Shown here one piece after another: positions 23,011 through 34,490 of a DNA stretch of 64,000 bases (positions are counted from its first letter, which is position 1; each line of letters starts with the position of its first letter). A program made the position numbers and the translations under genes. The notes under the pieces are model-generated. The model did not search any database. It was not told where the DNA came from and saw nothing but the letters and a program-made list of their open reading frames with translations. This DNA comes from Micrasema longulum (taxonomy: Eukaryota; Arthropoda; Insecta; Trichoptera; Brachycentridae): assembly GCA_022494885.1 (NCBI GenBank), contig JAGVSM010003671.1:1-64000 (forward strand). Direction: 5' to 3'.

Positions 23011-23995
23011 TACAGCGATATAAACAAAATAGGCTCACAATTTCACTTCTTAGTATTCTATGTGACTAGATCAAGGATTGCGTTTAAGGGCCATTACAAA
23101 TCGTTCACATTCTTTGTACTAACTTTTTATTTCAATTAAAAATGAATTTAGTTAATACTAACAATGACCTTTCAGATAACTCCAGTATGTATATAGATAC
23201 ACATCTACCATAACCCCCGCCCCCCTACCAACACCGATCCGCACTATTTCTCCTCACTTCTTCCCTTCTGCGCGTTAAACGCTTGCGGTAACTGTACGCT
23301 TTAACCTCTCGTCAATAGCTAATAATACTATTACATAATACCTATAAATAAAACAAATGATTAAATGCCTAAGCTCTCATATTTCCTCTCGGAAATATTT
23401 TCCCTCTCTGTTGCATTAAAGTCAGACCAAAACAAATGAGTTTTATGTGCTTAGAATTTAAGAATATTATTAGAATTCCTGAATTCCATTTTTTATATAA
23501 AACAACTGCGCTTTAATATCAAGCGAATGGAAAGACTATTAAATGCATAAACAATAACCCCAAAATTATGAGAATGTTTTTAAAAAACGACAACCTGTCA
23601 AACTATACTATCGAAATGTGAGAGGTATATGAAAAAACAACTACTTGAGCTTAAAACGACATTACCAACGACGAATTTCAATATGGTTCTGAATCGAGGA
23701 TACCGCTTGATATACAGGAACTGTCGTGATGAACTTACCAGCCATAGGTTTCGAGGAGGAGGTGTGTTGATAGCGATGACTACAAGGTTTTCGTCGCGGG
23801 TTTTAAGGTGTATAAAACCAAATCTTGAACGACTCGAATGAGTAATGCCACGTAACTATGTCAAAATAACTCTCCGAAACATGGTATTGAAACGGTATTA
23901 CAAATTTTAACAAGAACACATTTTTCAATTTTCTAACACTCTCAACAGCAGAAAGTCTTGAATTCCTTTTATTATTTACTGGTTGTTTAACTAAA
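23011..23995. other. No gene recognised
   Basis: Unassigned. Pyrimidine-rich 23215-23280 is the only compositional outlier. Confidence 0.4.
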
Positions 23996-24389
23996 GCTGG
24001 CGCGTTCGCAAAACTCACACAAACACATTTAAAATCTACGGGATGTTGATTTAAAAAAAAGGTTATATTAAATTTGAACCAAATGTGCTCTTTATTGTTT
24101 ATCAATAGGTGTGTATACATATTTTCTCTAATATGATTTGTACTGTGCATTTTAATAACACTGTATTAATTAATATTATAATACAAACAAAAAACCAACA
24201 CATAAATATTTAATAAAAAAACCTGTTTGTTTAAAAATAAATAAATGAATGATATTTTCTTAAGAGTTTGTTTTTTTCGCTCTAATCCAAAAGATATTTT
24301 TAAAAACATTTATCATAATATCAAGATTTTTTAATTAAATATACTGCACATTAAAAATATATTTGTGCAAGTTTTGCAAAAGCGCCAGC
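23996..24389. mobile_element. MITE N: 394-bp terminal-inverted-repeat element
   Basis: The left end starts 'GCTGGCGCGTTCGCAAAACT' and the right end, read inward, 'GCTGGCGCTTTTGCAAAACT'. Similarity continues for over 30 bases into 'CACAAA.A.ATTT'. The flanks are ACTAAA on the left and ACTAGA on the right, a possible imperfect target duplication. No coding capacity. A third copy of the end sequence stands alone at 25303-25332. Confidence 0.65.
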
Positions 24390-24656
24390 ACTAGATAATT
24401 GACTCATACACGATTTTATTAAATAAAAGAATGTTTATTTATAAAGCAGTGTTTTTCATCCATGGCTTAATACATATACATCGAACTTATATTATTATAT
24501 TTTAACTATTAAGAATCGCAATAAAATTCAGACGAACGTAGAAGCATCCTGTGTACATTTTATTTCATTATCATTAGCAACTAACAAAGCAATAGTTGTC
24601 TATGTCACGCTCATGAGCGCGTCTGAGCGAGAGAGATACAGATATTATTTTCATCA

Positions 24657-25245
24657 GGCCGTAGTCTGGTAATAAAAACGTCAATAAGATATTAGAAATC
24701 GAATATTACAACCAGAATAATCTTCTTTTTTTTTTTTAAAAAAAGAGAATACAATTCTATTAAAAACGATTTCAACTAAAATATTACAACAAATATTTTT
24801 TTCAATTATTATCGAAAGCATAATTTTACGTAAAAATAAAGGAGAATGTCACAAAAATGTACTTGATTTAAAATATTTGTATTTCTTTTCGAAAACAAAA
24901 AAATCAGATTTGGCTTCGGCCACTTTTATGTTCAACTTATTATCTTCAAATTTTAGCTGCAAATTTAAGTTCAATTCTTAGTCTTTAAATGAGAACCCAG
25001 ATATCTAAGTTTAGTCTAAATTTAAAATGGCGTGATCTGCCGGTCTAAAAGTAATTATATTTTATTAACAAAAACTTTTATGTTTATTTTTATTTTTTAA
25101 TAGAAAAACCTTTAAAAATGATTGTTTTTATCTAATGTATGTTTTTTATTTTTTTATTATTGCTCGATTGAAAAAAAACTTTCGTTTTAAAATGGCAAAA
25201 TCGTATGATTTCCTCATTTTGCGTGCGTTTTACCAGACTACAGCC
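24657..25245 (+). mobile_element. MITE M, copy 1 (589 bp)
   Basis: Ends 'GGCCGTAGTCTGGTAA' and, inward from the right, 'GGCTGTAGTCTGGTAA' differ at one of 16 positions. Non-coding. The whole body is homologous, inverted, to 27844-28422, including 'TTCGGCCACTTT', 'GAGAACCCAGATA' and 'TTTTGCGTGCGTTT'. I see no convincing target duplication. Confidence 0.75.
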
Positions 25246-25302
25246 ATAATTCGTATGCCGTGCGATGTCATACTATGAGCTTATTCACAGATACTACATA
25301 AT

Positions 25303-25332
25303 GCGTTTGTGTAAGTATTGCGAACGCGCCAG
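25303..25332 (+). repeat. Solo end of MITE N
   Basis: 'GCGTTTGTGTAAGTATTGCG' continuing to 'AACGCGCCAG' matches both termini of MITE N (23996-24389). It lies 57 bp beyond MITE M copy 1. No partner end was found. Confidence 0.55.
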
Positions 25333-27299
25333 TTTAAAAAAATCTACCATTACTGCAACCGAAAAATGGCCAATGCGCCTCCGAATGTTGCTAACTTTTT
25401 CATTTAATAGTTTGGCGGTAAAATAAAAATAACTTTCATTATTCGAATGCCGTAAAAAAAAAATAGTGTTTCTACCTTAGAGTGTTTCTACTATGTCTAC
25501 CTTAATAATTTTTCCTTAATTTTTTCAAACATAATTAATCACGTACTTACCTACTTCTATGCAGTATTTTATCTTTTTTTATATCTTAAAAGCATTGTGC
25601 CAATCGATACTTTTATTTACTTGACATACTGGGGTATGTTTTGGGAAACTCTTGAGTTTTAATTTTATACCTGTCATGTAAAAGCCTTCTGGGCGTATAT
25701 AGATAATAATAAATAAATTAATGAATAATATATATTCAATTTTGATAGTAAGAACGATAAAAGATACGATCAAGTTTACAAGGGCTTTTATCGACTTAAT
25801 GTTGTTTTCTTAGTTTGATAATATTTTTATTTAAAAAAATGTTTTTATTCGGCTTATCACATTACCAACTAGAAAATGAAAGTATTTTCATTTTAAATTG
25901 TTTTTATGCTGTCTAAAGTTAAAATGACATCATACTACCTTGAAAATCCCTTGTTATATTCAGAAGGTTTATTTCAAATAACACTCATTTTTTTCATCTC
26001 TGAAACCACCTCTTTCTGTTTTTTAAAAACCGTTTATCTTTCATTTGTGCGAAGGTTTGGAGTGAAGCCAACAGTTTTTTCAATAACAATTCATCTAAAG
26101 AGCAAATCGTGGAAATATTGTATTTTCTTCCGCTCTCTTTTTAGAAATTATCTGTTTTTCTTTTGTCGAAATATTCTAAGCGTCTGTTAAAATTGTCAGA
26201 CAAATGGCTTGATCGTTTATAATGGCAAATACTCATTATATCAACGACCATTTCAACGTCACGTCGCGTCGCGTCATTTGCAAAATAAATTTTAGAAAAA
26301 AGTTCATATTGAGTGATCAATATGAACTTTTTTTCTTCAAGCGATGTGAATCGCGAGAATTAGAAATATTTTGATCAAGTTCTAAAAACAAAAAAAAACA
26401 ATTATTTTATTTACATTTATATAACACCAGCCAAACCCGGCAATGCTTCGCTATTGCTAGAATTTGGTATCTACATACCAGTGGCGAGCCGTGATTTATT
26501 TTATAGGTAATCTATTAAAAATGTTCATTAATTTGTACTACATATAAGTACTTACATAACACGTAAGTAATGTAATTATAAATGACTATTTTTTTGTAAT
26601 TCTGTGAAAATCAACTCAAACAACAATTATAACTAACCACGCGATAAACGTAGTTTTATTCTACACTATTTTAATACAATACTTGCACAAAAGTTTATTA
26701 ACAAATACCACAATGACATTCCGCAGATATTTCCATTATGATCTGTCATTGACAGTACTGTCAAGACTTGAGCACTGGCCGATTTCTTTAAAAATGAATA
26801 ATGCCTAAAACGGCCACTGCGAACGCCACCTGTCCTATGTAATCCATAATACGAGTATGTCAACGGTATCCCATCAAAGAAAAATAGTCCTTCGGAAATA
26901 ATGTTCGAAATACTAGTTTCCAAATAGAGAATCTTCTAAAAATATTTGTAATCTGCAAGTTTGTTTTAGTACCAAAAAAGCCGACTTGGGTTAAAGACGA
27001 AAAATACAGTGTACTTTTTTGTATGGAAGAATAAGCTGAGGTAATCGGCTAGTTTCATCGTTCTGTAAGAATGGGCTGGGCGCGCTTCATAGATATTTTT
27101 TGTAGAAAGATATAAACGGTGATTTATAATAAATAACAATTACTTTTTTTTTCCCCATAAACATGGTTGCTATAAATTATTATTATTAAAAGTCAATTAT
27201 AATGGTAAGCTGTGCATAATCGCTTACTTTGACGATTCGCCCCTGCTACATACGTAGATTAAATTAACACACTCGAACGTTTGATATCAACAAATTATT
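25333..27299. other. No gene recognised; one long perfect hairpin
   Basis: Unassigned apart from the hairpin at 26296-26333 and a Helitron-end-like motif at 26441-26462 (GCAAT-loop-ATTGC then CTAG). The frames at 25906 and 26666 have no recognisable signal. Confidence 0.4.
26296..26333. repeat. Perfect 17-bp inverted repeat, loop GTGA
   Basis: Arms 26296-26312 and 26317-26333 are exact reverse complements with a 4-base loop. They begin in A6 and end in T6, so the transcript would form a strong hairpin with a U run. 'CGTCACGTCGCGTCGCGTCA' lies just upstream (26258-26277). Confidence 0.9.
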
Positions 27300-28790
27300 G
27301 TTCTAAACGACTATTTTCGTGTTTTGGATGACGTAAACTGTTATTACTGTTGTATTCAACTATAAGTTCATTGCAATGCTCTTGAAAAAACAGTGTTTTG
27401 GTGAATTTGGCATATACAAACAAATCCCTCGGGTTTCCTGCGCAGGGGCATGCGAGGTATAATTGTCCACGAGGATAGCGCGGAGTCTTCAAGTTCAATC
27501 CACACACTCGCAATGATTGACGTTGAGATAAATGTGTGGTTTTTGTAAAAGCCAGTTATTTTTAAATAGCAATCGTTTGAACTAGAATGGCTCATCTGTT
27601 GGTAAAACATCGAGGGCCTTACTCATAAACTTGGCACAAAGTTAAGCCTAGGCATTGTGGAAGAATACGGACGGAAATATCACCCTTATTATAGTAGTAG
27701 AATAGGGACGGTATTCTCAGCTTTTTTCTACCACTATCCCGAGGTGTAACTTTATACCAGGTGTATAAGTAAGGCCCATAATAACATAAATATTATGTTG
27801 AATGAGATCCCTTGTTTGCACCTAATATTGCACGTTCACTTAAGGCTGTAGTCTAGTAAACGCACGCAAAATGAGGAAATCATACGATATTGCCATTTTA
27901 AACCAAAGTTTTTATTAATCACGCAATAATAAAAAAAAAATACACAAAACAATCATTTCAAAGGGTATTTCCGTTATAAAATACACTTAAAAGTTTTATG
28001 TTACTAAAATATAATTACCTTTAGACCGGCAGATTACGCCATTTCAAATTTAGACTAAACTTAGGTATCTGGGTTCTCATATAAATAACTATTAAGAAGA
28101 GTATTGAACTTAAATTTGCAAAAAATATTTAAAGATAATAAGTTAAACATGAAAGTGGCCGAAGCAAAATCTGAATTTTTGTTTTCAAAAAGAAATAATA
28201 GCATTTTAAATCACATATATTTTTATGACCTTTTCTTTTATTGCGACGTAAAATTATGTCTTTGGTAATACTTTTAAAAATATATATTTATTAAAATATG
28301 TTAGTTGAAATCTTTTTTTATAGATATGTATTCTCTTTTTATTGAAAAAAATAGTAATTAAGGTTGTAATATTCAATTTATAACAATATCTTATTAACGT
28401 TTTTATGACCTTCATACCTGCCCTTATCGATACCGGTATTGTATAATATCCGAACTGAATATTTTGTTCTTGTGAGTAAGTGATACTCTAAAAAATATTT
28501 AGAATTCAATATAACCTGTTGTCATTTGAAATTCAATAATTGTTTATCAAAATGTTTTGCAGAAGGGTCGTTTTGTAATTTAACACGCGGGTTTGTCAGG
28601 AACGAATTTTTTTCATTAACATGTCTAAATGCATGTCTCCACGCATTTAGTTAATCAGGTTGTGTTCAACGTGGAATAACAGGTAATGTCTGTCGGAAAT
28701 CACCTGCCAATAATATTAGCTAACCGCTTAGCTCGTCAATCTTGCGATGTTCAGGGTTCAGCGCCGTAACACGGCGTTTATTAGCAAAAA
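27300..28790 (-). pseudogene. Helitron Rep/helicase relic (helicase part), split by MITE M
   Basis: On the minus strand 28780-28560 reads 'LLAGDFRQTLPVIPR' and later 'VKLQNDPSAKHFDKQL', matching the Pif1-type helicase of animal Helitrons (GGDFRQTLPVIP and NMRV.LQ.D.SA..F). After an interruption, 27600-27300 reads 'PTDEPF.FKRL', then 'QRQSLRVCGLNLKTPRYPRG', 'QLYLACPCAGNPRDLFVYAK', which is the helicase C-terminus (QGQSL.VCGLNLE.PCFSHGQLYVACSRVGKP..LFVYA). The SR of motif VI is lost (CPCAG). Stops and frameshifts are present. The Rep domain is not visible. MITE M copy 2 (27844-28422) sits between the halves. Confidence 0.85.
27844..28422 (-). mobile_element. MITE M, copy 2, inverted relative to copy 1, inside the Helitron relic
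   Basis: Starts 'GGCTGTAGTCTAGTAAACGC' and is homologous throughout to copy 1 read backwards. The far end has diverged from the family terminus beyond 'CATAAAAACGTTAATAAG'. Confidence 0.75.
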
Positions 28791-29100
28791 ATTAAAGTAA
28801 GTACGTGCAATACGAAATAAAACAAAATAAGTAGTAGACATTGAAGAAAATAAGAAAATAATCCTAGCAGCTTCACAAGATACAAAAATACCTGTTCTAA
28901 AGCTACATTTATATAATATATATACCAAACATATAAACTAGAATAATATTTATAAAAAACAATAATAGTACTAAATTTAATAAAACTAAATAAATAACCA
29001 AAACAAAATAAAATGAAATATAAAAAAATAAATGGCAAAAAAATAAAGGAAAAAAAGGGAATATTTTTAATTAAAAAAATTGGCAACTGATAGTCCAAAT
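28791..29100. other. A-rich low-complexity DNA
   Basis: Strongly A-rich on the plus strand. The 105-codon minus-strand frame is a run of Phe, Leu, Ile and Tyr caused by composition, not a protein I can support. Confidence 0.5.
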
Positions 29101-29194
29101 TTCAAAAACAAAATACCTTTAAATAATTCATATTCAAATATTTGTAAATAATAAACTTCACCTTACCTCGCAATAGCGAAGCTTTTCTTACTGA

Positions 29195-29425
29195 CAGGTA
29201 TGCGCTGGTAGGAATACGTTTATCAAAAATTTTATAAAAATCAGTTATATTTTAACATTTCCTAAAATCCAATAATAAGAAATAAATATTTAGAAATTAT
29301 AAGGAATTTAAGAAAATTATCTGATTAGAATTCACAAAAAACGAGTGTTGTTGGTAAACATTAAAATACAAACTTGTTTTATGTACCAAAAATGAGTATT
29401 CTTCAATTTTTTTGAGTATATGCGT
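29195..29425 (+). repeat. Dispersed repeat D1, copy 2
   Basis: See D1 copy 1 at 6285. Shared blocks in the same order and strand include 'GGTAGGAATACG', 'CCAATAATAAGAAATAAAT', 'AAGGAATTTAAGAAA' and 'TACCAAAAATGA'. Confidence 0.6.
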
Positions 29426-29744
29426 CTTCATCGAATGCAGCCTCGGTCTAAATAAACAAACGTAGTAACAACTACGTTTTCGTGTAATTATTATTAATAT
29501 CATTTAATATATTTAATATTTTATTCCATTGGGCACCCCTATAAGGCCATTTAGGCCCCTAGCCACTGAAATTATTTCTCTCGATCAGTTTGAGGATTTT
29601 AAAAGCCTTAAATCTTTCCCCGACAACGTTAATCATTTCGCGAAAAACCGCCGTAACTCGGTCCGGTAATTTTTAAAATGAGTTTTTTCTTAATTAAAAA
29701 TAAATATTGGCGTTCTTATAATTTATTTAGATATTTCAATTTTG

Positions 29745-29872
29745 CTGGCCATTTCCTACGAGTTGTAAATAACCCAATATTGAAAAATGGAAAGCGAGTC
29801 GGTGTAGAGCGGAGTTCGAACTTTGGACCTCCGATCCGCGAGTCCGCAACACTAGCCACGGGACCACGACCC
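29745..29872 (-). repeat. SINE S3 copy, minus strand
   Basis: The minus-strand head has 'TGGTCCCGTGGCTAGTGTTG' and a B box 'AGTTCGAACTCC'. The body contains the S3 mark GAGTTATTTACAACTC-like sequence, seen here as 'ACGAGTTGTAAATAACCCAA'. tRNA of origin not assigned. Confidence 0.75.
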
Positions 29873-30085
29873 GATTCGCGGATCTATAGCGGACACATTT
29901 ACTTTTTACATCATAATATTATTAAAGAGTAAATCTGTTAAATCGTTTATTTATTCAATCCATTGCGTACTTCTTTAGAAAAGAGATTTTATGCGTGAGA
30001 CAAGCGTCTTAGCCATTACATTACCGGTGCTGTGAATTACTTTTCATCCTATAAATCCGTATATACTATGGTACGAGTGCATACA

Positions 30086-30210
30086 TTGCCGATTTCCGAC
30101 GAGTTGTAAATAACTCACTATTAGAAAAGGGAAATCAAGTCGCGGTAGAGTGGAGTTCGAACCCGGGACCTCTGATCCGCGAGTCCGCAACACGAGCCAC
30201 GGCCCGGGAG
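30086..30210 (-). repeat. SINE S3 copy, minus strand
   Basis: Same parts as the copy 340 bp upstream: 'ACGAGTTGTAAATAACTCAC', then 'GAGTTCGAACCCGGGACCTC' and 'GAGTCCGCAACACGAGCCAC'. The two copies lie in the same orientation. Confidence 0.75.
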
Positions 30211-32339
30211 CAAGATCCGATCAGTGCCGAGGAAGCGTCCCGCGTGAAGTATACAACTAACTATTGCAGTAAGCGACGCGATGATTACTTCCAGTTTCCA
30301 GTGATCGAAGGTTTGACCCTTTCCATTCCCGAAATTCCAGTAAGTATTAAAAATAAATGTTCTTCCACCGAATCGATAATACCACACACGAGAATGTCGC
30401 CAGGATTTATATAACCCGTTGTGCACCACGGGGTGGCGTGTTAAAAATAATAATTATCGCGTGTTTAAAATAATAATATCCACTTAGGTACGTACATTTG
30501 TGTACTTATATTGTATGGTAAGTATGTATATATCGATTACTGTGTACCCCTGCGGAAGTATTTACAAACGTAAATAAGGTCGATAAAATCCAACTACCGA
30601 CACACCTGACATTACTCGAAAGGCGAAATGCTACATTTTGATTTTTTAAATCAATTTTTTGGTAGTGCGTCAATAAAGTTGTCGGATATTTTTCTAAAAG
30701 CTAATTGCACAACAAAAATTATGGTTTTGTGAAAATTTGATGGTCAATTGTTTAAACGTTTTCGTCAAAATGAACAAAACGGTCTGCACGAAAAAAGTAA
30801 CAGGTACAAAATACACATTAACTGAAAAACTATTTTGGTTCTTGGACATTACAGATATTTCGGCGGACATTAATTTATTTGCCGTGATATGTAAACATAA
30901 AAGATTGAATCGCTAACATAAGTACTTGTTCGCCAAATATTTAATCAACATATTATTTTCAACCAAAAATAGAGGATTTTAGTCTTGCATTGACATTTTG
31001 TAGAAAACGCATTCAAGGAAAACAAATAACGGATTGACGAGTAAAGGTGAGTAAAGAACTTTATCTGAGAAGATAATGCGGCATATCCGTTATGTTCACC
31101 ACGTAAACTCCAAAGAGGCGGGGCAGTAGGATGGAATGCCATCTTCTACATTTTACAAATGTAGTTTATTTTGTGATAATACATATTTATTTCCTAATTA
31201 AAGAACATCACGCTGGTTTCTCGGCATATGGGATAGATCTCCGTACTTCTTCATGTTTATGTATTATTTCCAAGCTTTATCGGCAGCAAAGACAAAACGC
31301 TAAAATCTTACATTTTTTTACTGACAATTATTTTTAAACTTACTACTCAATTTTTAGCTAAATATAGCGCCGTTTTTCGTCTGTTGTTTTAATGGTTATT
31401 AATCGAGTCATCGCATTTTCCTGATTCTCTTTGGATAATACGTATTTTTTCTAAATATTAACGAATGTGTCAATCCGATTACCATGTAGATGTGCACTAA
31501 TGCGCAAACTGCGCACAGTAATGCTGCCACTGAACCGTAGTACAAAATGATTTCAAGTACAAGACACTAACCTTATACTGGATTCTCCGAACATTTTTGC
31601 TCGAACATCTCTCCCGTCGGGCTCTATGGGATGTTTGTGGTGAACTAGGCACTAAACTTGTGGTCTTGATAGTCTGATGCGCGCGACGACACGGTGAATT
31701 TAAATACTCGAAGAGTAAACGAGAGGTGCACGGATCCAAGATGACTCATAGGAAAATAACCAATTTCGGATCCGCGAATTCGTACTCTTAAATATTTCAT
31801 AATAGAGACACACAGAGATCACACGCACTGGCGTTGACGATTCGAATCTTATTGCCGAAGAAAGAAACCTACCTACATCATACCTAAGGCGAAAATTGCA
31901 ACATTCTTAATAGAGTTAAGTTGGTAATTTATAAGTTTAACAGCCAATATAGTTAATGTGGCGAAAACATTTTGAATCTCGAGCATCAATCATAAGTCTG
32001 GTAACTTTGTAAAGCATCGTCAGTACTCAAACTTTTCTTAATTCAAACTGATTTATATTCAAAATAAAAAAAAATAAATTACAACAACATTGATATATTC
32101 ATATTATGTGTAGTGTTATATTCACTAGATGCAGCGCTAATTTTTATAAATTAAGCTAATTTTGATAGCGTTTTTTGCTAGAATTTTTTTATTAACTGGG
32201 AAAAAGGTTATGTTTAGGGTAGAGTTTGAGCCACAGTTGTTTCTGATGGGGTGAAATCGAATTTATTATGCACTTATGTATGAAAAAAAAACGTCATTCT
32301 TCGAGGCATTTCTCTAGAACATATTTCCGTCGTAAACGT
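30211..32339. other. No gene recognised
   Basis: Unassigned. The frames at 30121-30429, which overlaps S3, and 31497-31739 have no recognisable domain. 'GATCCGATCAGTGCCGAGGA' at 30211-30230 and following is GC-richer but unassigned. Confidence 0.35.
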
Positions 32340-32420
32340 GTATTTTACATCGGGACAGCAATTACAAACGCTATTTTCATCGGTACATATTGAGACGGTA
32401 TATTTTACTTTTCTACTACC
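32340..32420 (-). repeat. Repeat R fragment
   Basis: 'TTTTCATCGGTACATATTGA' and 'GACGGTATATTTTACTTTT' match, in reverse complement, 'ACCGTCTCAGTATATACCGA' at 53960-53979. The other copy interrupts SINE S2 at 53.8 kb. Confidence 0.5.
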
Positions 32421-32786
32421 TCGGTATGGCGAATTTAGATCTATCGCCTTGTCAATAGATTCAACAAATAGATGGCGCTGAAACTTCGTGTTAAAAACTT
32501 CATTTTATTTTATTCATTAAAAGAAAACAACAGCCAGTGTAACAAAAAAAAAACAATGTTTACAAATAAACAAAAATTATGGGCCAATTACATTATATAT
32601 ATAAGTAAATACAAAGCAAAAAAAAATAAGAAAAGAAACGTATCAGTGCCACTCCGTATGATTCCACTTGTGAAAAAAATAATTTGACAAGAATTATGAA
32701 AAAGAACATAATAATATGAAAACATTTATTTTGTTTACTGTCTTTTCGCGTTCAATGATAAATTTAAAAGAAAATATGTATGTTTC

Positions 32787-33122
32787 GTATATTAAATAGA
32801 CTTCTGTGATAAAAAATAGCCGCTCCAAAACAATTTAAAATCTAAATAAATATTAAGTAAAGCGAAAAGTGTTCGCTAGAACATGGTTTATAATTACATT
32901 ATTGACAATTCCAAAGACGGCATAGTTAACTTTTCATCTATCTCTATCTACTTTGGTATTACAAAGCCGTCTCTATCGATATGCAGATGCGAGCATTTAG
33001 AAAGATAGGAAAATATATAATAATTTCACTTTCGTATTTTAAATGGGCATCGAAGATAAAAAGTACCCTTCTCAAAACGATTAAAAATTTAAATACATCG
33101 CAATTAAATCTAAAAGTGCTCT
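32787..33122 (+). repeat. Old tandem duplication, unit about 247 bp
   Basis: 'TCGTATATTAAATAGACTTC' (32788) and 'TCGTATTTTAAATGGGCATC' (33034) begin copies that share 'GATAAAAA.TA.CC...CTC.AAAC.ATT.AAA.T.TAAAT'. The segment between them resembles repeat R. Confidence 0.45.
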
Positions 33123-33730
33123 GTGAAACCAAATGTTTGTCACTTTAAATGCCAAGACGTGCGTACCGTAGGCTACTTGAGGCCTCGGTACACATCGATG
33201 TACTTACCTGAAAACTTGAACATACAGGGTCCGAAGTGTTTCTTTGCAATTTCTCCGGACATGTTCGGTCACAGTAAATTGATGACTTTTTTTGTGGTTG
33301 TAATCGAACATGTGTTTATTGATTTTTCACAGTCATGTATTTATAAATGTTAAATGATCACACCGTAAAGTAAACATTATATTCTCTGGGAGCTTAATAT
33401 ATTTAAGAAACGCTTTTCGCGATACTCGTGTGAATATAGTGTAGTTTGAATAAAACCAATAGAGACATAAAAGGTGAAAATATTTTATTCATAAAGTACA
33501 CGATAGGTTCTATGAATTGCAAAAACATAATAAAATATTACATCCCCATCATGTTTTATTTTTTTACTTGATAAAAAAGGCAATTTCACTATTTATTTAC
33601 TCGTTTAAAAAAATCCTCGGGATGTTATGTATGTTTTTAAAAATCATTCGTATAAATTAGAAACACATCCTAAAATGCTTGTACTAAATTAGAAACATTT
33701 TTTTTTAAAGAGAAATGTTGAGTTCGCACG
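33123..33730. other. No gene recognised
   Basis: Unassigned. The 76-codon frame at 33123-33353 has no family signal. Confidence 0.4.
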
Positions 33731-33925
33731 CTAAGCCTCTATTTTAGAGGCTTGTCAGCAGTTGGGATAGAGGGGATATGGAAGGAGGTAATGGAAAATA
33801 CACTATAACACCAATTGAGAAAAAAATCTTTAATACATTTTATTCTTGCAACTGGCGAGAATCGAACCCGCGACGCCAGTTTCACAGTCGGCCGTCTAAC
33901 CGACTGCACCACGACGCCTGAGTAA
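33731..33925 (-). repeat. SINE S1 copy, minus strand
   Basis: Head 33845-33919 on the minus strand with A box 'TGGTGCAGTCGG' and B box 'GGTTCGATTC'. The anticodon loop reads CTGTGAA (GTG, His). The 3' end is a perfect 9-bp hairpin (33733-33741 / 33745-33753, loop TTT) on AAGCCTCTA. 'TTGTCAGCA.TTGGGATAGAG'-type body sequence is shared with 18305. Confidence 0.88.
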
Positions 33926-34144
33926 CCAACTATATCAATTAAGGGTTCTATTGAACTTAGAAACTGACATAAAAGCGCTTTTGTTAAAAAGTGAATAATC
34001 AAACTTACACAACAGTTGGAATGTTTTTGACTTTAACAAATGATAAACAATGAATACGTTAGTTTTTTGCATAATGACAAACAAGAATCTTATTATGTAT
34101 TTGACCGTATTTGATGTATTTGTATTTGAGTTTTAATGATTTTT

Positions 34145-34330
34145 ACAGTACCTAAAGATTTTTCTAGTGCTGTGGGTGTTTTCTGCGGATTGAGAAATGC
34201 GTTTATGAGATTGATACTATTTTCAGAAGGGGATTAATACAGTTCTTCGTATGAAAGCGGTCTGGTTGTTTTAGCAGAACATAGAATTGACTTTATTCTA
34301 CCCAAAAACATCAATATCTCATTTTTTCAA
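34145..34330 (+). repeat. Dispersed repeat D2, copy 1
   Basis: Shares 'AGATTTTTCTAGTGCTGT', 'ATTGAGAAATGC', 'TTTTCAGAA', 'GTATGAAAG.GG.CTGGTT', 'TTTTAGCAGAA' and 'CAATATCTCATTTTTT' in order with 54455-54630, same strand. Class unknown. Confidence 0.7.
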
Positions 34331-34364
34331 CATTGTGGACTGGCTCCTTTCTTCATAACTACGT

Positions 34365-34490
34365 TTTATGTTCAAAGTGTTGAAAATAACTAACCAATTA
34401 ATAATGGGAATAAGGTTCTGGTCGAGCGGGTTTCGAACCTCAAACCTCTGATCTGTGAGTTCACGATATTAGCCACGGGACCATAAACGA
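34365..34490 (-). repeat. SINE S3 copy, minus strand, decayed
   Basis: 'GGGTTTCGAACCTCAAACCT' (B box), 'GATCTGTGAGTTCACGATAT' and 'TAGCCACGGGACCATAAAC' form the head. It follows D2 copy 1 at once. Confidence 0.7.

Noticed and set aside
28781..29098. 105-codon hydrophobic minus-strand frame resembling a membrane protein
   Set aside because: It is a run of Phe/Leu/Ile/Tyr from A-rich low-complexity DNA, with no family motif.
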